This document shows positions 1 to 12,419 of a DNA stretch of 64,000 nt, in pieces. Position 1 is the stretch's first letter, and each line of letters starts with the position of its first letter. Under the pieces are notes generated by a model. It did no database searches, was not told the DNA's origin, and saw only the letters and a program-made list of their open reading frames with translations. Both the position numbers and the translations under genes were made by a program. Source of the stretch: Shinisaurus crocodilurus (taxonomy: Eukaryota; Chordata; Lepidosauria; Squamata; Shinisauridae); contig CM037888.1 in assembly GCA_021292165.1 (NCBI GenBank), forward strand, positions 28,323,140-28,387,139, given 5' to 3'.

Positions 1-63
1 CTCATATATTCCTAATTATTCTAAATTTAGGCATTACTGCTTACAATACAAGGATGTAAGTTA

Positions 64-400
64 TAGGGATGGGTGACGCTGAAGAACTCGACCCATTTGC
101 GCTTGGCAGACTTCAGTGCGCCTCGCAAACTCAAGAGCTAAAAGCGGGCCGTGTCAGGGTTGGGGTTTTTTTTTGCGGCTTCCACTTTAAAGTGGGCTGA
201 GATTTGCATTTTTTTGTTTAGTTTTTTAAAGGCAGGGAAATTTGCATAAAATACAGCCACAATTTGCAGCTGTATTTATGCAAACTGCAGCCATATTTGT
301 GCAAATTGCGGCCGTATTTACACAAATTTCTCTGTATTTTTAAAAAAACAAAATACGCAAATTGCAGCCCGCTTTACAAGTGTAAGACTGCATGCTGGCT
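64..400. mobile_element. Partial TAGGGATG-type palindrome with 21-bp tandem units
   Basis: Starts TAGGGATGGGTGACGC and is rich in AATTTGCA words. Units of 21 bp at 261-281, 282-302 and 303-323, with a partial unit to about 341, share the frame AA(A/T)(C/T)TGC(A/G)GC...TATTT. The right terminus was not found. Confidence 0.5.
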
Positions 401-2112
401 CGACTCGCAATGGAGCAAGTTGGTGCCAGTGCTGGGTAGATGGGTTAGAATCGGGGGGGGGGGGGGCAATCAGGCCAATCTGCTGGATTTTGATCCCCCA
501 AGCAGATTCCTTGCGCAACCCTAGGTCCGACTCTGAAATGAACTCCAAAGCTAATTCCCATGGGGGTCTCATACACCCCCACCACCCAGAGTGTCCTGTA
601 GGCTGTAGGTATGTATGCATGGGAGGGTTAAATACGCTCACCATTTTTATTGACCCAAAGCTGCTGCATTGCCAAATGCACTGGAAAAACAAGACATCCT
701 TTCAAATATACATCCATTTCTGAATTAAAGGGGGGGGGCGGTGGGTGGATATGCCCGTGATGTTGCCCACAGCTGCAGCATGACTAGGCAATAAAGTTGT
801 TTTGTGTCCCCCGGGTCATTCTCTTTCAAAGCACAAAATCATTTGGAAAGGGAAAGGAAGCACAAATTTAAGACAGCTGGTTTGGGGTGTTTGTTTTTTA
901 AAAAAGCAAAAGTCAAAAGATTGTTTACTTTAATAAAGCCATTTGACGTGCAGTTTCAATATTGGGAATGGCAAAGGACTAGGGGATGCCCTAAACTATC
1001 ACCACCTGTTTGCCCTGAAAAGCCAATTAAAGCCACACCGTCGTGGCAATCCCTATGTAACGAATCAAAGTTATACAGCCTAAATGTGCCACGTGAGGCA
1101 CTCTAGGGAAAGGTGCTTGAAAACCTAAAACCTCAGTTTCGTGTAATGCCACGTAGGGACAGGAGCTAAAAAATTGCTAAAGAAGAGTTGCCTAGGAGAA
1201 TTCTAGCAGGCAGCATGGATAATGAAGCTAACAGAGTACTGCCAAGTTGTCCACTAAACGGTAAAGCTACTGAATGCTTTCTGAGGCATATGATGAAAAG
1301 CCAGTTATTAAGCAGTGGCTTGACTTGGCTTCAAATCCCCACTCAGTCATGAAGATCATGGGTGTGTCACTGCCCCACATTACTCAGGCTAACCTAATTC
1401 AGAAGGCTGTAAAATGAGCTAGTCCCACATATGCTGTCACGAGTGCCTTTGCAGAAGGGAATGAATAAATACTAATGTAATTTATTTCATTATTTATTAT
1501 ATTTATATGCCACCTTTTTGCCTGCAAGGAACCCAAGGTGACTTACATAATCTTCCTCCTCCTCTCCGTGTTATCCTCACAACAGCCCTGTGATGTGGCT
1601 GTTTCCTGAAAATCTCAATTGTTGTTGACGCCGATCATTCTGACAACAACAATACATTATCATCATCCTCATCACCACCATGGTTCAGGATTCTAGAGAT
1701 TGTGGCATTAGAAGATGTGGTTCACCGTTGCACGCAACACAGACACAAAATGCCAAAATAGCACATTACCAAAAAAGGGAATAAACTTTTGGGGGATATA
1801 GAATTGTTTATTTTCAGTGAGGAGTAAACACATGTTTACTTTCTGTTGTGGCACCCCGGCTGTGGAATGAGCTTCCCAGAGGGGCTCGCCTGGCGCCTAC
1901 ATTGTGCTCTTTCTGGTGCCAGGTGAAGACCCTCCTATTTTCCCAGGCATTTTAGTCTTACGATGCTCCATGGCTACAAGCTAAATGCTACCTTTCCGAT
2001 TCTTATCAGCTGAAGCAACTATGGGTGGAGAACTGGGGAAGGGAGTAAGAATGGCCACTGAATGCTTTTTTCCCACCAGCCATTTTTGCTTGCTCAAAAT
2101 CACCCTCCGGCT

Positions 2113-2395
2113 CAGGGCTGGTCCTACCATTGAATGAGTGAGGCAGCTGTCTCAGGCGGCAGATGCTGCGGGGCAGGAAACGGTGGTGAGGTGGTGTTGG
2201 AAGACAGAACTCTTTGTGTCCCCCTAAGCTAGCCTGGTTCTCTCAATTGCGGTGGAGGGCCTGGGCCTGTCCCATTGCCAGTGTTGAAGAAGAATAGAAT
2301 TCAACAGCCCATCTAGTTAGCTTTTGTACATGGAATGGGGAAGGGAGCCAGCTTGTCCTTTGCTTCAGGCAGCAAAATGTCTTGGGGCGGCCCTG
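2113..2395. mobile_element. Possible CAGGGC-type hAT relic
   Basis: CAGGGCTGGTCCTACCATT ... CTTGGGGCGGCCCTG, with inner GAGGCAGCTGTCTCAGGCGG and CTTCAGGCAGCAAAATG as loose inverted copies. No duplication is visible. Confidence 0.4.
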
Positions 2396-4309
2396 CCCAA
2401 GCTGCTTTTCTCCCTAAGAGATAAAAATATCCAGGTGCCATACAGCTTTTATCTCTCAAGAATCAAAGAGCTTGGCAGATGCAATACTGAGCAGAGAAAT
2501 ACCTGGGGAAGAAGGGGTTAAATAACCCCTCCCGCCTTGGTACTTCATTTTGTCTGAAGCCAACCACCGCTGCTTTGCTGGATGAGAGAGAGCCTGGTGT
2601 GTGTGTGTGAAGAACCATGGGACACTGTGGTAATGCCCTCAGAATCCTAGATATTCACTGAGATTTCTATGGATCGTGTGTGAGTTTATAATATACCACT
2701 CACACACACACATATTACAAACACAGAGACCGTGCATCTTCCCCACTTGAATTTTTAAACACAAAAGAAATGTCGCACCTTTAATTTTATAAGAACGAAG
2801 TCTCCTCCTGGCTGTTCCAAATATCCTGCGCTAGAGAACAGATCTTGCTTTGCAAGTTGAAAGCAAGGGCAGCAGAGAGAGAGAGAGAGAGAGAGAGCAC
2901 TATCCCGGGTGTTTTAGTAATTAAACAAATGTGCATAATGAACCATATGCCCAGAAGGGGCCTCTTTTTCATGTGGGCCAGATTTTTGTTTGAATTTTTA
3001 ATTTTTATATACAGATGAAACACTGGGTATGCTGGAATAACCCAGTGAGGTAACATGCGCCGTGCAGTACAGGAGAAAGAGGGAACTGTTGGTATGAGGA
3101 TGAGATGAGCAGAGGATACATGGATGATTACGTGTCTAGTTTTCACTACTTAAGAGAAGGATTTTTAATATATTTTTTTTCATCCTTCCCTCCTTTGAGC
3201 AACTGTTTTAGGCATCTGTTCAAAGTCTCCATGAAAGAGATATTGACAGCTTTTTAGGCTGAACAGCCCAACCAAAAAACAGAACGCCGTCTGCCAAGAA
3301 AAAAACACGCTGACCCCACGGGACAAAGCAACAAGGATTCTTCTACTTTCCCTTTGCGGGACCCACCATGTCGCCCCCAACCGCTCCAGTTTGGTGGGAA
3401 GCCGATCTTTGAAGCTAAAGCCAAAACATCCTATAACGATAAGCCTGGCTTATCACTGGGTTCTCTGAATTCCATTTATTTAAATTTTCGTTTCCTGGCT
3501 GCCTTATTTCTAGGATAATAAGAGATGGGCAGAGAGAGACAAAAATACCTGAAAAAGCACCAATCACTAAAGCCAATTTAAACACACACACACACACACG
3601 CACACACACTGAAGGTGCAATGCTGTGCAAGTTTAGACAGAAAAAGGTCTACAACTTTTTTCTATCTAAACATGCATAGGATTGTGTCTTAAGTTACCTT
3701 ACATTGGGGCTCTCCAACCTTGGGTCCCCAGATGTTGCTGGACTACAGCTCCCAGAATCCCTTGCCATTAGCCATGCTGGAGACCTTACATCTTCTTAAT
3801 GCCAGGCTCATGAAAGAAGGAAGGCAAGTTCACCTGGACCCCCCTCATGCGTTGAAAGACTAGGTGAGGCAATTGCAAGGGCGCACACTACATACCGCTG
3901 CCCCCCCCCCCGCACTGGCAACATATGCATCAGGCACATGAGGGGGTTTCTCCACACAAGGGTGGTTTGGGGGCCAATCAGAATCCCCCCCTTGCATGGA
4001 GGATCTGCGCAGGTAGAGGGCCCCTAAACTCTCTCTGGGAGCATAGCATGAGTAGAATGTGTGTCAGGATCGAGGGGTGGCGCCATGCAGGGTGACCCCC
4101 TCATGCACATTCTTTCCAGCAGCCGTACTGAGTGAATAGTCAGTATTGGATACTGAGCGGGAGCGCTGCAGCAGCAGTGTTGGATGCTGCCTGACATTTA
4201 GATCTGGGGGTGGGGGAGGGTCACTCTCTCACCCCTTCATACACTTGAAAAAGGCAGCAATTCAAAAGAAGCAAGGTAGAGCTTGTGGTTCAGCAAGCAA
4301 CCTCGGAAA

Positions 4310-4480
4310 CAAGCGATTTGCTATTCGCGGCCGTTTTAAGCTAGGTTGCCCTGGTTTTTTACACCAAAAATGCAGCGCGGGGTCCCGTCACGTCACTTCC
4401 TGGCAGCCAGAAGTGACGCGACGGGACCCCGCGCTGCCGGCGCGGCGTGGAGCGATGGGACGAGTGTGGCGAATACATCC
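4310..4480. mobile_element. TAGGGATG-type end with a strong GC-rich hairpin
   Basis: The right end is GAATACATCCCTA. Inside, 4372-4400 and 4410-4437 are inverted copies (GCAGCGCGGGGTCCCGTC...), 28-bp arms with one mismatch and a loop of about 10 nt. The left terminus was not identified. Confidence 0.5.
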
Positions 4481-6429
4481 CTAGTTGGAATACTGATCTT
4501 TCCACAAATTACAATTCTACATAATCTACAGGACATCACGCCTTAATTGTATGGCGCAGATTAAGTCAGACTGTCAGACAACCTTGGAAAGGGGGGAATG
4601 ACATTCTGACATATGGTGAAAAGGGTGCAGGGGGCAAAAAAGGTTGAGAACCGCTGTAATAGTGTGTCCTCCCTCTCTCTCATAGTTAGACCCAATCAAG
4701 GTCATAAAATGGGAGACATGCCATGCAGGTGGCTGCTCGTTTCGGCAGAATGGTGAGGGGGAGGGCTGCATAACCTTCCCACATTGTCTACCTCAGCCTT
4801 CCCCAACTTGGTGCCCTCCAGATGTGTTTGACTACAACTCCCATCATCCCCAGCCAGCACAGCCACAGCGCCAGCCTAAGGAAGGCTGTCCAAGCTTGAC
4901 CCAAGGATAACGAAGACTGAAATGCTGCGTAGTATACTGATTTCTCAATAGAAAGGCATGCCTTTCTTACCTCCTTTTAAATTACCCAGGTGACCGACGT
5001 GATAATGAAACACTTTGGCACTGTTTTGATCCTTTGGATACGATGACAATTAGCACCAAGCAGCACCTATTTTAATGCTTGTTCAGCCTAATGAAACGCT
5101 TATTGCAGTAGAAGAAGTCTTGCATTTGGGGGTGGGTGGGTAGATATACATCTGCATGGGTTTTTAAAAACCATTTATATACTGCCCGCCCGTTTCTCGA
5201 AATTAAGGACACTTGACAACAGTTCTGAATTGTGCAACAGCTTCATGCTCTGGTTGACTTCAGCAACCTTCTCTCTGGTCTTCCAGCCTTTCCATCGATC
5301 CCTATCCAGAACTTCACTGTCAAAATAATTTACTTCTCTCACCACTCAGACTACGTGATGCACCTCTTCAGATACCCTACACCACCCCCCTATCCCTCCT
5401 CCCCTTCCATGCCCAAGACTTAGGGATGGGTGAGAAATGTCTGGTTCGCATTTTCAATGCTGCCTTGCCAAATGTCTGCTTCATGAACTTACACCCAAAC
5501 TGGAACAAAGAGATATAGTGATATCCACACTTTTTTTTTTCCTTCAAATTTTGCAATATAGTTCACTTAAAAAAAAAAAAAGGGTATAAAAATGTGAATA
5601 ATAGGGGAAAGTAAGCCTCAAATGCACGCATTAAGGGGGAACTGCATACAAAAATGCCTATGTTAGGGGAAAATGCGCATGAAAACACGTGTGCTGATCT
5701 TTAGAGAAACATTCACAAACTGATGCAGAAATGGGATGGAATGAATGCAATGCTGGAAAAATGAGAAAATGAGCGTAACCAAACTTGACTGATTTGTCCC
5801 TCCCCCCCCGCATCCTCGCCCTTGCCTTCAAAGCCCCCCCCCTCTGCATCCTCTGCATCCTCTCTTTTGTCCCTCGTCTCCCAATACATCCCCACCCACG
5901 AGGTTCACTTCTGCAACTGGACCATCCTCAGTTGCCCAGGACTCTTGCTCTCCTAAACAACTTTGCTCCTTCTCTTATGCCTGGAATTCCCTCCTGTCTT
6001 TTGGTCATCTAAAAGTGCCGTCTAACTAAAGGGGCTCTATCGATCATTAAACATACGATGAATTTAACCAGCTTTTAGATATTTTCACCCAGCAGTCACT
6101 CCATCAGGCTGGAGGGACCTAGGAGGAAAGCAGGACCACCATCTGCCCTGCACAGAAACTGGCTTCATCAGGCTTTTCCTTTCTCCCAACTGTCACGCAG
6201 TAGCTCTTCCACTGGGCTATAGCAGAAGCAGAGACAGGATGCAGAGCCATTTCATCGGTTCTGCTGAGAACAGCAGCAATTTTTGGCTCCTTCCAGCTGG
6301 ACATGGTAAGATTGCCAACAACATCCAGCTGCACTACATCATTACATCTGCATCACCACTGGTAGTTAGAAGAACCGTATAACCTTACAAATTGGTGCCT
6401 AAGTTTTCCTTTTCCCTCCCCATCCCTTT

Positions 6430-6570
6430 TTTCTTTTGTGTCATGTATTTTTAAGATTGTAAACCTGAAGGCAGGGACTGTCTTGTTTTGTTTTTGCTTT
6501 TAATCTGTAAGCCTTTCTGGGAGGTTTTCCATCTGAAGAGGAGGGTAAAAACAGCTCTAAATAAATACAG
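6430..6570 (+). mobile_element. LINE-like 3' tail
   Basis: AGATTGTAAACCTGAAGGCA ... GTAAGCCTTTCTGGGAGG ... CTAAATAAATAC resembles the 3' UTR of L2/CR1-group LINEs. A similar tail is at 20320-20490. No coding part is recognised. Confidence 0.4.
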
Positions 6571-8093
6571 TACTTTAATTTTTCCCCAAACCCTGCAGAT
6601 CAGTCCAGCAAGGAGGAGGAATCCGTGAAGAGGATTTCCTATCCATCTTCAAGGAGGAAGGAGGTGCCACATTCCTGCTTGCAAGATTGGGCAATGGCTT
6701 GCTATTTCCCACCCAAACCACTATGGGGTGATGGGTAAACTTTGATACCCACAAATGATGGCAGAGCACAATAGCAGCAGCAGACTTCACTCCACACACA
6801 CACACACACACACACACACAGCTTGTTTCTAAGCAGGTGTTTTTAAAAGTAAACAACAGTAACACATGATTTCTCAGGTACTATAAGCTTGATGGTTACA
6901 GACTTTGTATGTTCAGTTTCTTAAATGTTACTTGTTCTGTGAGAAAAGGAAAACATGGGTCAAGTCCCTTTGCTTAAAACCAATCAAGCATCAGTTTCAG
7001 TTAAGTCTGCTAACTGTAGGACTAGCCTAAGTGTCAGGGAGTGAGATAGAGCAGAATTTCTTACTTGTTGCTAGGCAACATCCAGCATCCCTTCCTGATT
7101 CAATCAAGCGGTTTGCTCCACTGAACCCTGCTCCCTGACTTCTCAGAGAAGCTTGGTTTCTGCCTTTGCCCTTTAACTAGACCATAACAGTCTATCTTAA
7201 CCCTTTACTGGGGAGTCAACTTTAAAAAACCCTCCCTGCAGAGTTGACATCTTCATTGCATATTCCAACCCCAAGATTGTTTGCTCTTTTCTTTAAAATT
7301 AGAGGAACCCTTCAGAGAGAGAGAGAGACTCATGAAAGGGGAACATTGTTTCTCAGCATAATGCAAATTCTGAAAGTTGCACCTAGACCTTATGGAAAGC
7401 ATGAGGTTGTTGCCAGAAAGAATCAGCTGCGTGTGTCCTTCACATTCCCAAGTAACGTCTAGGTATTACTCAGCATGTGACCTCACCACACTGTGACCTT
7501 CCCCCCCCCCCCATACTCCACTTCAGTGATGGGTGAAACTACCCTGGCAGAAATGGTCATTAACTTGCCATGTTACAAATCCATTCTTATCAACTTAAGA
7601 GAAACATTCTCTGTTAATTCTAGATCTCAATAAAATTGCCAGTCCTTGCGCTGCGTATGCATGCCACCAAAGTGCATCTTGGGATGCACCAGTCTTTTCC
7701 AAACCATCATGCATCGTCACGTCACGTATCCCTTCTCTAACTGGCTGTTTTCACATCTGCTGAGTGTGTTTATTCTAGCCCACGGAACCAAACCGAAAGT
7801 GAGAAAGAAATGCTGAACAAGGGGTGGGTACTCATCAACCAAAACTATTTCTTCAAACATGATTGGCTGCTGCATGTTTTCAAATTCAAACTTTTAAACA
7901 GATTAGTTTGGGCAAGGACAGGGAGTAAATAAAGGGTTAAAGTAAAATCCTTCCGCACAAATGGGAGGTTTACATTTCTTTTAGAGATTAAAAGGTTACA
8001 TCAACCAACATCAGAACATGTGCAGAATGGAGGAATTTGGATGCTTAGTCATACAGGCTGCACAGATACAAACTAACTCATAACAATCTAGGA

Positions 8094-8206
8094 CAGTGTT
8101 CTCCAACCTTGGGTCCCCAGACGTTTTTGGCCTACAACTCCCAGCATGCCCCATGCTGGGAGTTGTAGGCCAAAAACATCTGGGGACCCAAGGTTGGAGA
8201 ACACTG
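8094..8206. mobile_element. hAT palindrome (CAGTGTTCTCC type)
   Basis: 113-bp near-perfect palindrome with ends CAGTGTTCTCCAACCTTGGG and its reverse. Exact 8-bp duplication ATCTAGGA at 8086-8093 and 8207-8214, TA in the centre. No coding capacity. Confidence 0.88.
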
Positions 8207-8214
8207 ATCTAGGA

Positions 8215-8530
8215 GGAGAGCCTTTTCTGTGGCAGCCCCCAATTTATGGGACTCTCTCCCCAGTGACCTCCGCCATGCCCCTTCCTTGATTAGCTTCCAC
8301 CAGGCATTAAAAATGTGGCTTTTCAGGCGGGAATATGGGGTGGGGTGGGTTAGGATTTTTAAGTTTTGTACTGTTTTTAATTGTGTTTTATACTGTGTGT
8401 GTGTGTGTTCCCCCCCCTCTTGTATTTTATTGGACTGTACATCGCTCAGAGTGGCCGGATGTCTGGCCAGATGGGCGTTTCATACATATAATAAACAAAC
8501 AAATAAATAAATAAAATAAAATAAAAATAT
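8215..8530 (+). mobile_element. L2-type LINE 3' end
   Basis: Encodes LWDSLPSDLRHAPSLISF and LKMWLFRREYGVGW, the conserved L2 ORF2 C-terminus. The 3' UTR ends in GGACTGTACATCGCTCAGAG and an AATAAATAAATAAA tail. It starts immediately after a hAT palindrome and its target duplication, so the L2 was the target. Confidence 0.75.
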
Positions 8531-8977
8531 TAAAGTTCATTGGATCAACGTCTGCACTTATTACACATTTGGAGAACATGCACCTAATAGATTAGACCTA
8601 TGAACCAACCAATTATGAAGTTTGCTGGCCCCCATGCGCCACTGTTACTTGGCTGCCACTGGGGCAGGTGGGGCAACTCGCGGCATGATGTCACATCATA
8701 CATTGAGCCATCCCAGATGTTATGGAGGGAAGAGAAAGTGACACAGGGCTGCCATTTCCGTTGGTGGCATCGTTAATTGGGTTGGACTTGATCTTACAAC
8801 AGAGACTGCTGAATTTTCCTCCAGATTTCAGATGTTTCATACAACCCCTAGCTTTATTCCTGTTAAAAGCTTTCCTAGGCTTTGTGTAGGTCCACTGAGG
8901 TTAACAGCCAAAAAAAGTACACCCCAGGGAAAAGGCAGATATAGGAATATGCAAGCTGTTGAGCATCACAGAATTCT

Positions 8978-9240
8978 TCCAATGTGGTGTAGTGGTTAGA
9001 GCGTTGGACTGGGACTCAAGAGATCCAGCTTCTAGCCTCCACTTGGACGTGAAGCTTATTGGATTTGGGAGACATTGGACCAGTCACCTACCTCACAGGG
9101 ATGTTGTGGGGATAAAACGGAGAGAAAGATTATAAAATTGCCAGTTCTTGCACTCCTTGGAGGGAAAATACAAGATATAATTGTAATAATAAAAAATAAA
9201 TAATAAAAGTGTGTACATGGAAGACTCGCCCTTCTTACAG
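8978..9240 (+). mobile_element. Sauria-type tRNA SINE
   Basis: Head TGTGGTGTAGTGGTTAGAGC, B-box region GAGATCCAGCTTCTAGCC, body CTCACAGGGATGTTGTGGGG, then a degraded AT-rich tail. A tRNA-Ala-like SINE follows about 20 bp later. Confidence 0.7.
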
Positions 9241-9261
9241 AAGAGACAATAGAATAGAGAA

Positions 9262-9463
9262 GGGGGCATAGCTCAGTGGTAGAGCCCCCGCTTTGCATGC
9301 AGAAGGCCCCGGGTTCAATCCTTGGTAGCATCTCCAGGTAGGGCTAGGAAAGAATCCTGCCTGAAACCCTGGAGAGCCACTGCTGCCAGTCAGTGAGTGT
9401 TGATGATGCTGGACTAGGTGGACAAAGGGTCTGACTCAAGACAATCAACTTCCTACGTTCCTA
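9262..9463 (+). mobile_element. tRNA-Ala-like SINE
   Basis: The head GGGGGCATAGCTCAGTGGTA, then TTTGCATGCAG (TGC at the anticodon position) and B box GGGTTCAATCC is tRNA-Ala-like. The body reads CATCTCCAGGTAGGGCTAGG and TGGAGAGCCACTGCTGCCAG, and the end GTCTGACTC ... TTCCTACGTTCCT. It is not a working tRNA gene: it continues for about 140 bp and lacks a paired acceptor stem. Other copies are at 63032 and 57430 (plus) and at 32240 and 54743 (minus). Confidence 0.75.
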
Positions 9464-9511
9464 GAATATACTACATGCTGAGGGATTGGGCAAATGATCC
9501 CTTATGATAAC

Positions 9512-10095
9512 TAGGGATATGTGAGGAATCTGATAGGGGAGTCAAAATCTGATGGTTTTTCACAGTTCGGCCACCCAAGATTCTGGTTTGCCAGCCCTCT
9601 GCTGGCGCTGACTTGTTATGATGCGAGTCAAGCCAGCTCACGGACTTCCATCTGGTCCAGATGGTCTGCAGTTTACGGATTTTTTTTAAAAAAAGCTAAG
9701 GAAATTTGCGCAAAAGGTGCTATTTGCACAATTTGCGTGACTTGATGCAAATGGTGTAAATCGCGGTTATTTTGTGCATTTTGCACAAATCAGCCCCCAA
9801 AATGCACAAGGATCTCGCACCATTTGCCCAAATCCACCAATTTTACGCAGATCATGCTAGATCCATGGGCTTTTTGGGAGCTGATTTGCGCAAAAAGCAC
9901 AAAATACCGCGATTTACGCCACTTGCGCAAATTTCCTTAGTGTTTTTTTAAAATGCACAAACCGCGACCCATCTTAGAGATGGAAGTCTGCAGAAAACCC
10001 CCCGACTCAACCTGCTTCTAATACTTGGATCAGAAGAGGGCAGGAAGTCCATCGAGCTCAAGTGAGCCAGATTTCCCAGTGTTAGTACATCCCTA
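9512..10095. mobile_element. Long palindromic element (TAGGGAT ends)
   Basis: 584 bp, TAGGGATATG ... GTACATCCCTA. The arms of over 100 bp are inverted copies rich in TTTGCGCAAA/TTTGCACAA words (for example TAAATCGCGG and CCGCGATTTA). No target duplication survives. A fragment of a similar element may be at 5422-5720. Confidence 0.7.
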
Positions 10096-10319
10096 AGTGA
10101 CATTAGAAAATAAAAATATATTAGAAGATCAGGCATAGTATTTGGGAGGAGGGGGAGGGTCTTTTGTTTTCATTATGTCTACCTTAAAGCAACTTGGAAT
10201 TGTGGACATCTCGCCAGTTACCATAAGTGCAACCTGTGTATATGCTTGTTCGTTTCACAAGCATAATTACTTTTGACAGGAGCAGGAAAAAGCGGGTGTT
10301 ACAAACATGGCATAGGAAA

Positions 10320-10525
10320 TAAAGCATATTTCCATAATGAGTGAGACCAAGGTTCAAATCCACTCAGCCATGAAGCTCCCTGAGTGATTTTGGGGGAAAT
10401 TAGTCTCTCAGGTTAATCTACCACACAGGGTTGTTGTGAGAATAAAATAGATATGGGGGAGATCCTTGTATGTCACCCGAGCTCCTTAGAGAAACGATGA
10501 AATAAAACTCTCAATAATAAGTACA
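10320..10525 (+). mobile_element. Sauria-type SINE, 5' truncated
   Basis: AAGGTTCAAATCCACTCAGC, then CACACAGGGTTGTTGTGAGA and a degraded tail. The A box is not recognisable. Confidence 0.55.
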
Positions 10526-10559
10526 CACATTCATTTATATATACACAGACACACACAGA

Positions 10560-11863
10560 TACATCATACTGCCTTTATACAAATCTATGGTGCGACCACA
10601 CTTAGAATACTGTGCACAGTTCTAGTCACTGCACCCCAAAAAGGTATATTGTAGAGTTGGGGAAAGGGCAGGAAAAGGCAACTAAAGTGATCAAGGGGCT
10701 GGAGCAACTCCCCTACAAGGGAAGGTTACAGCAGCTGGGTTTGTTTAACTTAGAAAAAAGCAGGGATGTGGAAGAGTCCTTGGTCTCGAGTCACGAGTCG
10801 AGTCACGAGACGAGTCACGAGTCTTTGGACCCGGGTCTCTAGTCCGAGTCTGAGTCCTTGGTCCAAAATGGTGACTCACGAGTCACGAGTCACTCCCAAA
10901 GCTGACTCCACGAGTCCCTATTAAAAGCAGTGGGGGCGGGGTTCCCAACAAAATAAGTTCAGATGTGTGGCTTAAATAAATTCTAGGCAAAAGTGTGCCT
11001 TTTTATTTCAAAACTCTGCAACTGATTTTGGCAAGAACAGACCAGGCAGACAAACCCAAAATAACCAGGCAGGCAGAGGAGGCAGGGCACCCCAAAGCAG
11101 GCAGGCAGAGGCAGCCAAACCCAAAATGTCTGAAAGGTTGCATTTTAGGGAAATGATTTTAAAAAATAAACTTGCTGTACTTCCTAAAACCTATCCATGT
11201 TACATTTGAGGAACACGATTTTGGAACACGAGTATCGAGTCGAGTCCTTGGTCTCGAGTCCCAAGTCGAGTTAAAAATATTGGAACTCGAGTCTGACTCG
11301 AGTCAGAGGGGCGACTCAGTCCGACTCACGAGTCGAGTCCTGGAGTCCGAGTCCCCATCCCTGGAAAAAAGACAAGGAAGGGGAGACATGATAGAGGCAT
11401 ACAAAATTATGCATAGTGTGGAGAAAGTGGATATAGGAGGCATTTTTCTCCCTCTCTCATAATACTAGAACCCAATTGGGGTCATCCCATGAAGCTGATC
11501 GGTGGGATATTTCTGGGACAGATATAAGGAAGGACTTCTTCACACAGCACAGAGTTCAACTATGGAATTCACTAACTTCCACAGGATGTAGTGATGGCCA
11601 CCAATATGGAGGGGTTTAAAAGGGGATTGGATAAATTCATGGAAGAGAAGGATATCAGTGGCTACGAGTCCTGATGGCTATATGCTAGCTACCTCCTGGA
11701 TCAGAGGCCTAGGAACACCAGTTGCTGGGGAACATGGGCGGGAGGGTGCTGTTGCCCTCGTGTCCTGCTTCTGGGATCCCGTGGGCATCTGGTTGGCCGT
11801 GGTGTGAACAGAATGCTGGACTAGATGGATGGACCCTCGGTCTGATCTAGCAGGGCCCTTCTT
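10560..11863 (+). mobile_element. CR1-type LINE 3' fragment, interrupted by the hAT-like element
   Basis: The left part (10560-10760) encodes the end of the CR1-type RT region, with VRPHLEYC-like and PYKGRLQQLGLFNLEKS motifs partly out of frame. The right part (11364-11863) continues with GDMIEAYKIMH and the 3' UTR, ending near GGGCCCTTCTTATG. Reverse-oriented copies of the same 3' end are at 35667-35940 and 44412-44560. Confidence 0.75.
10761..11363. mobile_element. hAT-like element with ACGAGTC-rich ends
   Basis: The element is 603 bp. It begins CAGGGATGTGG and ends CCCCATCCCTG, inverted CAGGGATG termini. It is flanked by an exact 8-bp duplication GAAAAAAG (10753-10760 and 11364-11371). 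Both terminal regions (about 100-150 bp) are reiterations of GAGTC/GACTC words such as ACGAGTCGAGTC, in opposite orientation at the two ends. The centre is AT-rich with no transposase. It splits a CR1-type LINE whose two halves line up once it is removed. The termini and 8-bp duplication are hAT-type. Confidence 0.85.
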
Positions 11864-12419
11864 ATGTACACGTGTGCGCACGCACACACGGCAGACCTAA
11901 CCCCTTGCATCAGCTCAAATGTTACGGCCGATTCACAGCTGCCTCCCCAAGCAAACACTTGACACTGAATAACTGGGCTGGGTCAGAACTCAGCCGCTTG
12001 GGGGAACTCAGACCGGGGGTTGTTTAGATGCCTAAGCCGTATTCCTAGGCATGCAGTAGTGGGCAACCTACAGCCCATGGAGTTGCCCATCCAGCCAGCA
12101 GAGGCTTGGGTTCCCTCCACAGGCCCCTTCCTCCCCTCTGCCATCCCCAAGCCCTGCCCCCTGGCCTATAGGCAACTTATAGGGCTGGGGAGGAGCTGGG
12201 GGGGGAGGGCAAATCCTGTTATTTCTGAGCTGTGATCTGAGCTGTGATCTATGATCAAAGACAACAAGGGGACTCCTGTGCGTGCCGCTCCCTCTCCCAA
12301 TGGAGAGCAAATGGCGCACAGGGGAGGGGGACCCCGTTATTCCCAACTGGGAGCGGGAACAGCGTGCTAAGTCTTCCAGCTGCCCCACATCATCCCCAGT
12401 GGGGGAAGGCGCAGGATGG

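Noticed and set aside
7031..7140. GTCAGGGAG ... CTCCCTGAC as a DNA transposon
   Set aside because: Only 9 bp are inverted, with no flanking duplication and no second copy in the window.
9262..9335. Genuine tRNA-Ala gene
   Set aside because: The acceptor stem does not pair, and the sequence continues as a repeated SINE body.
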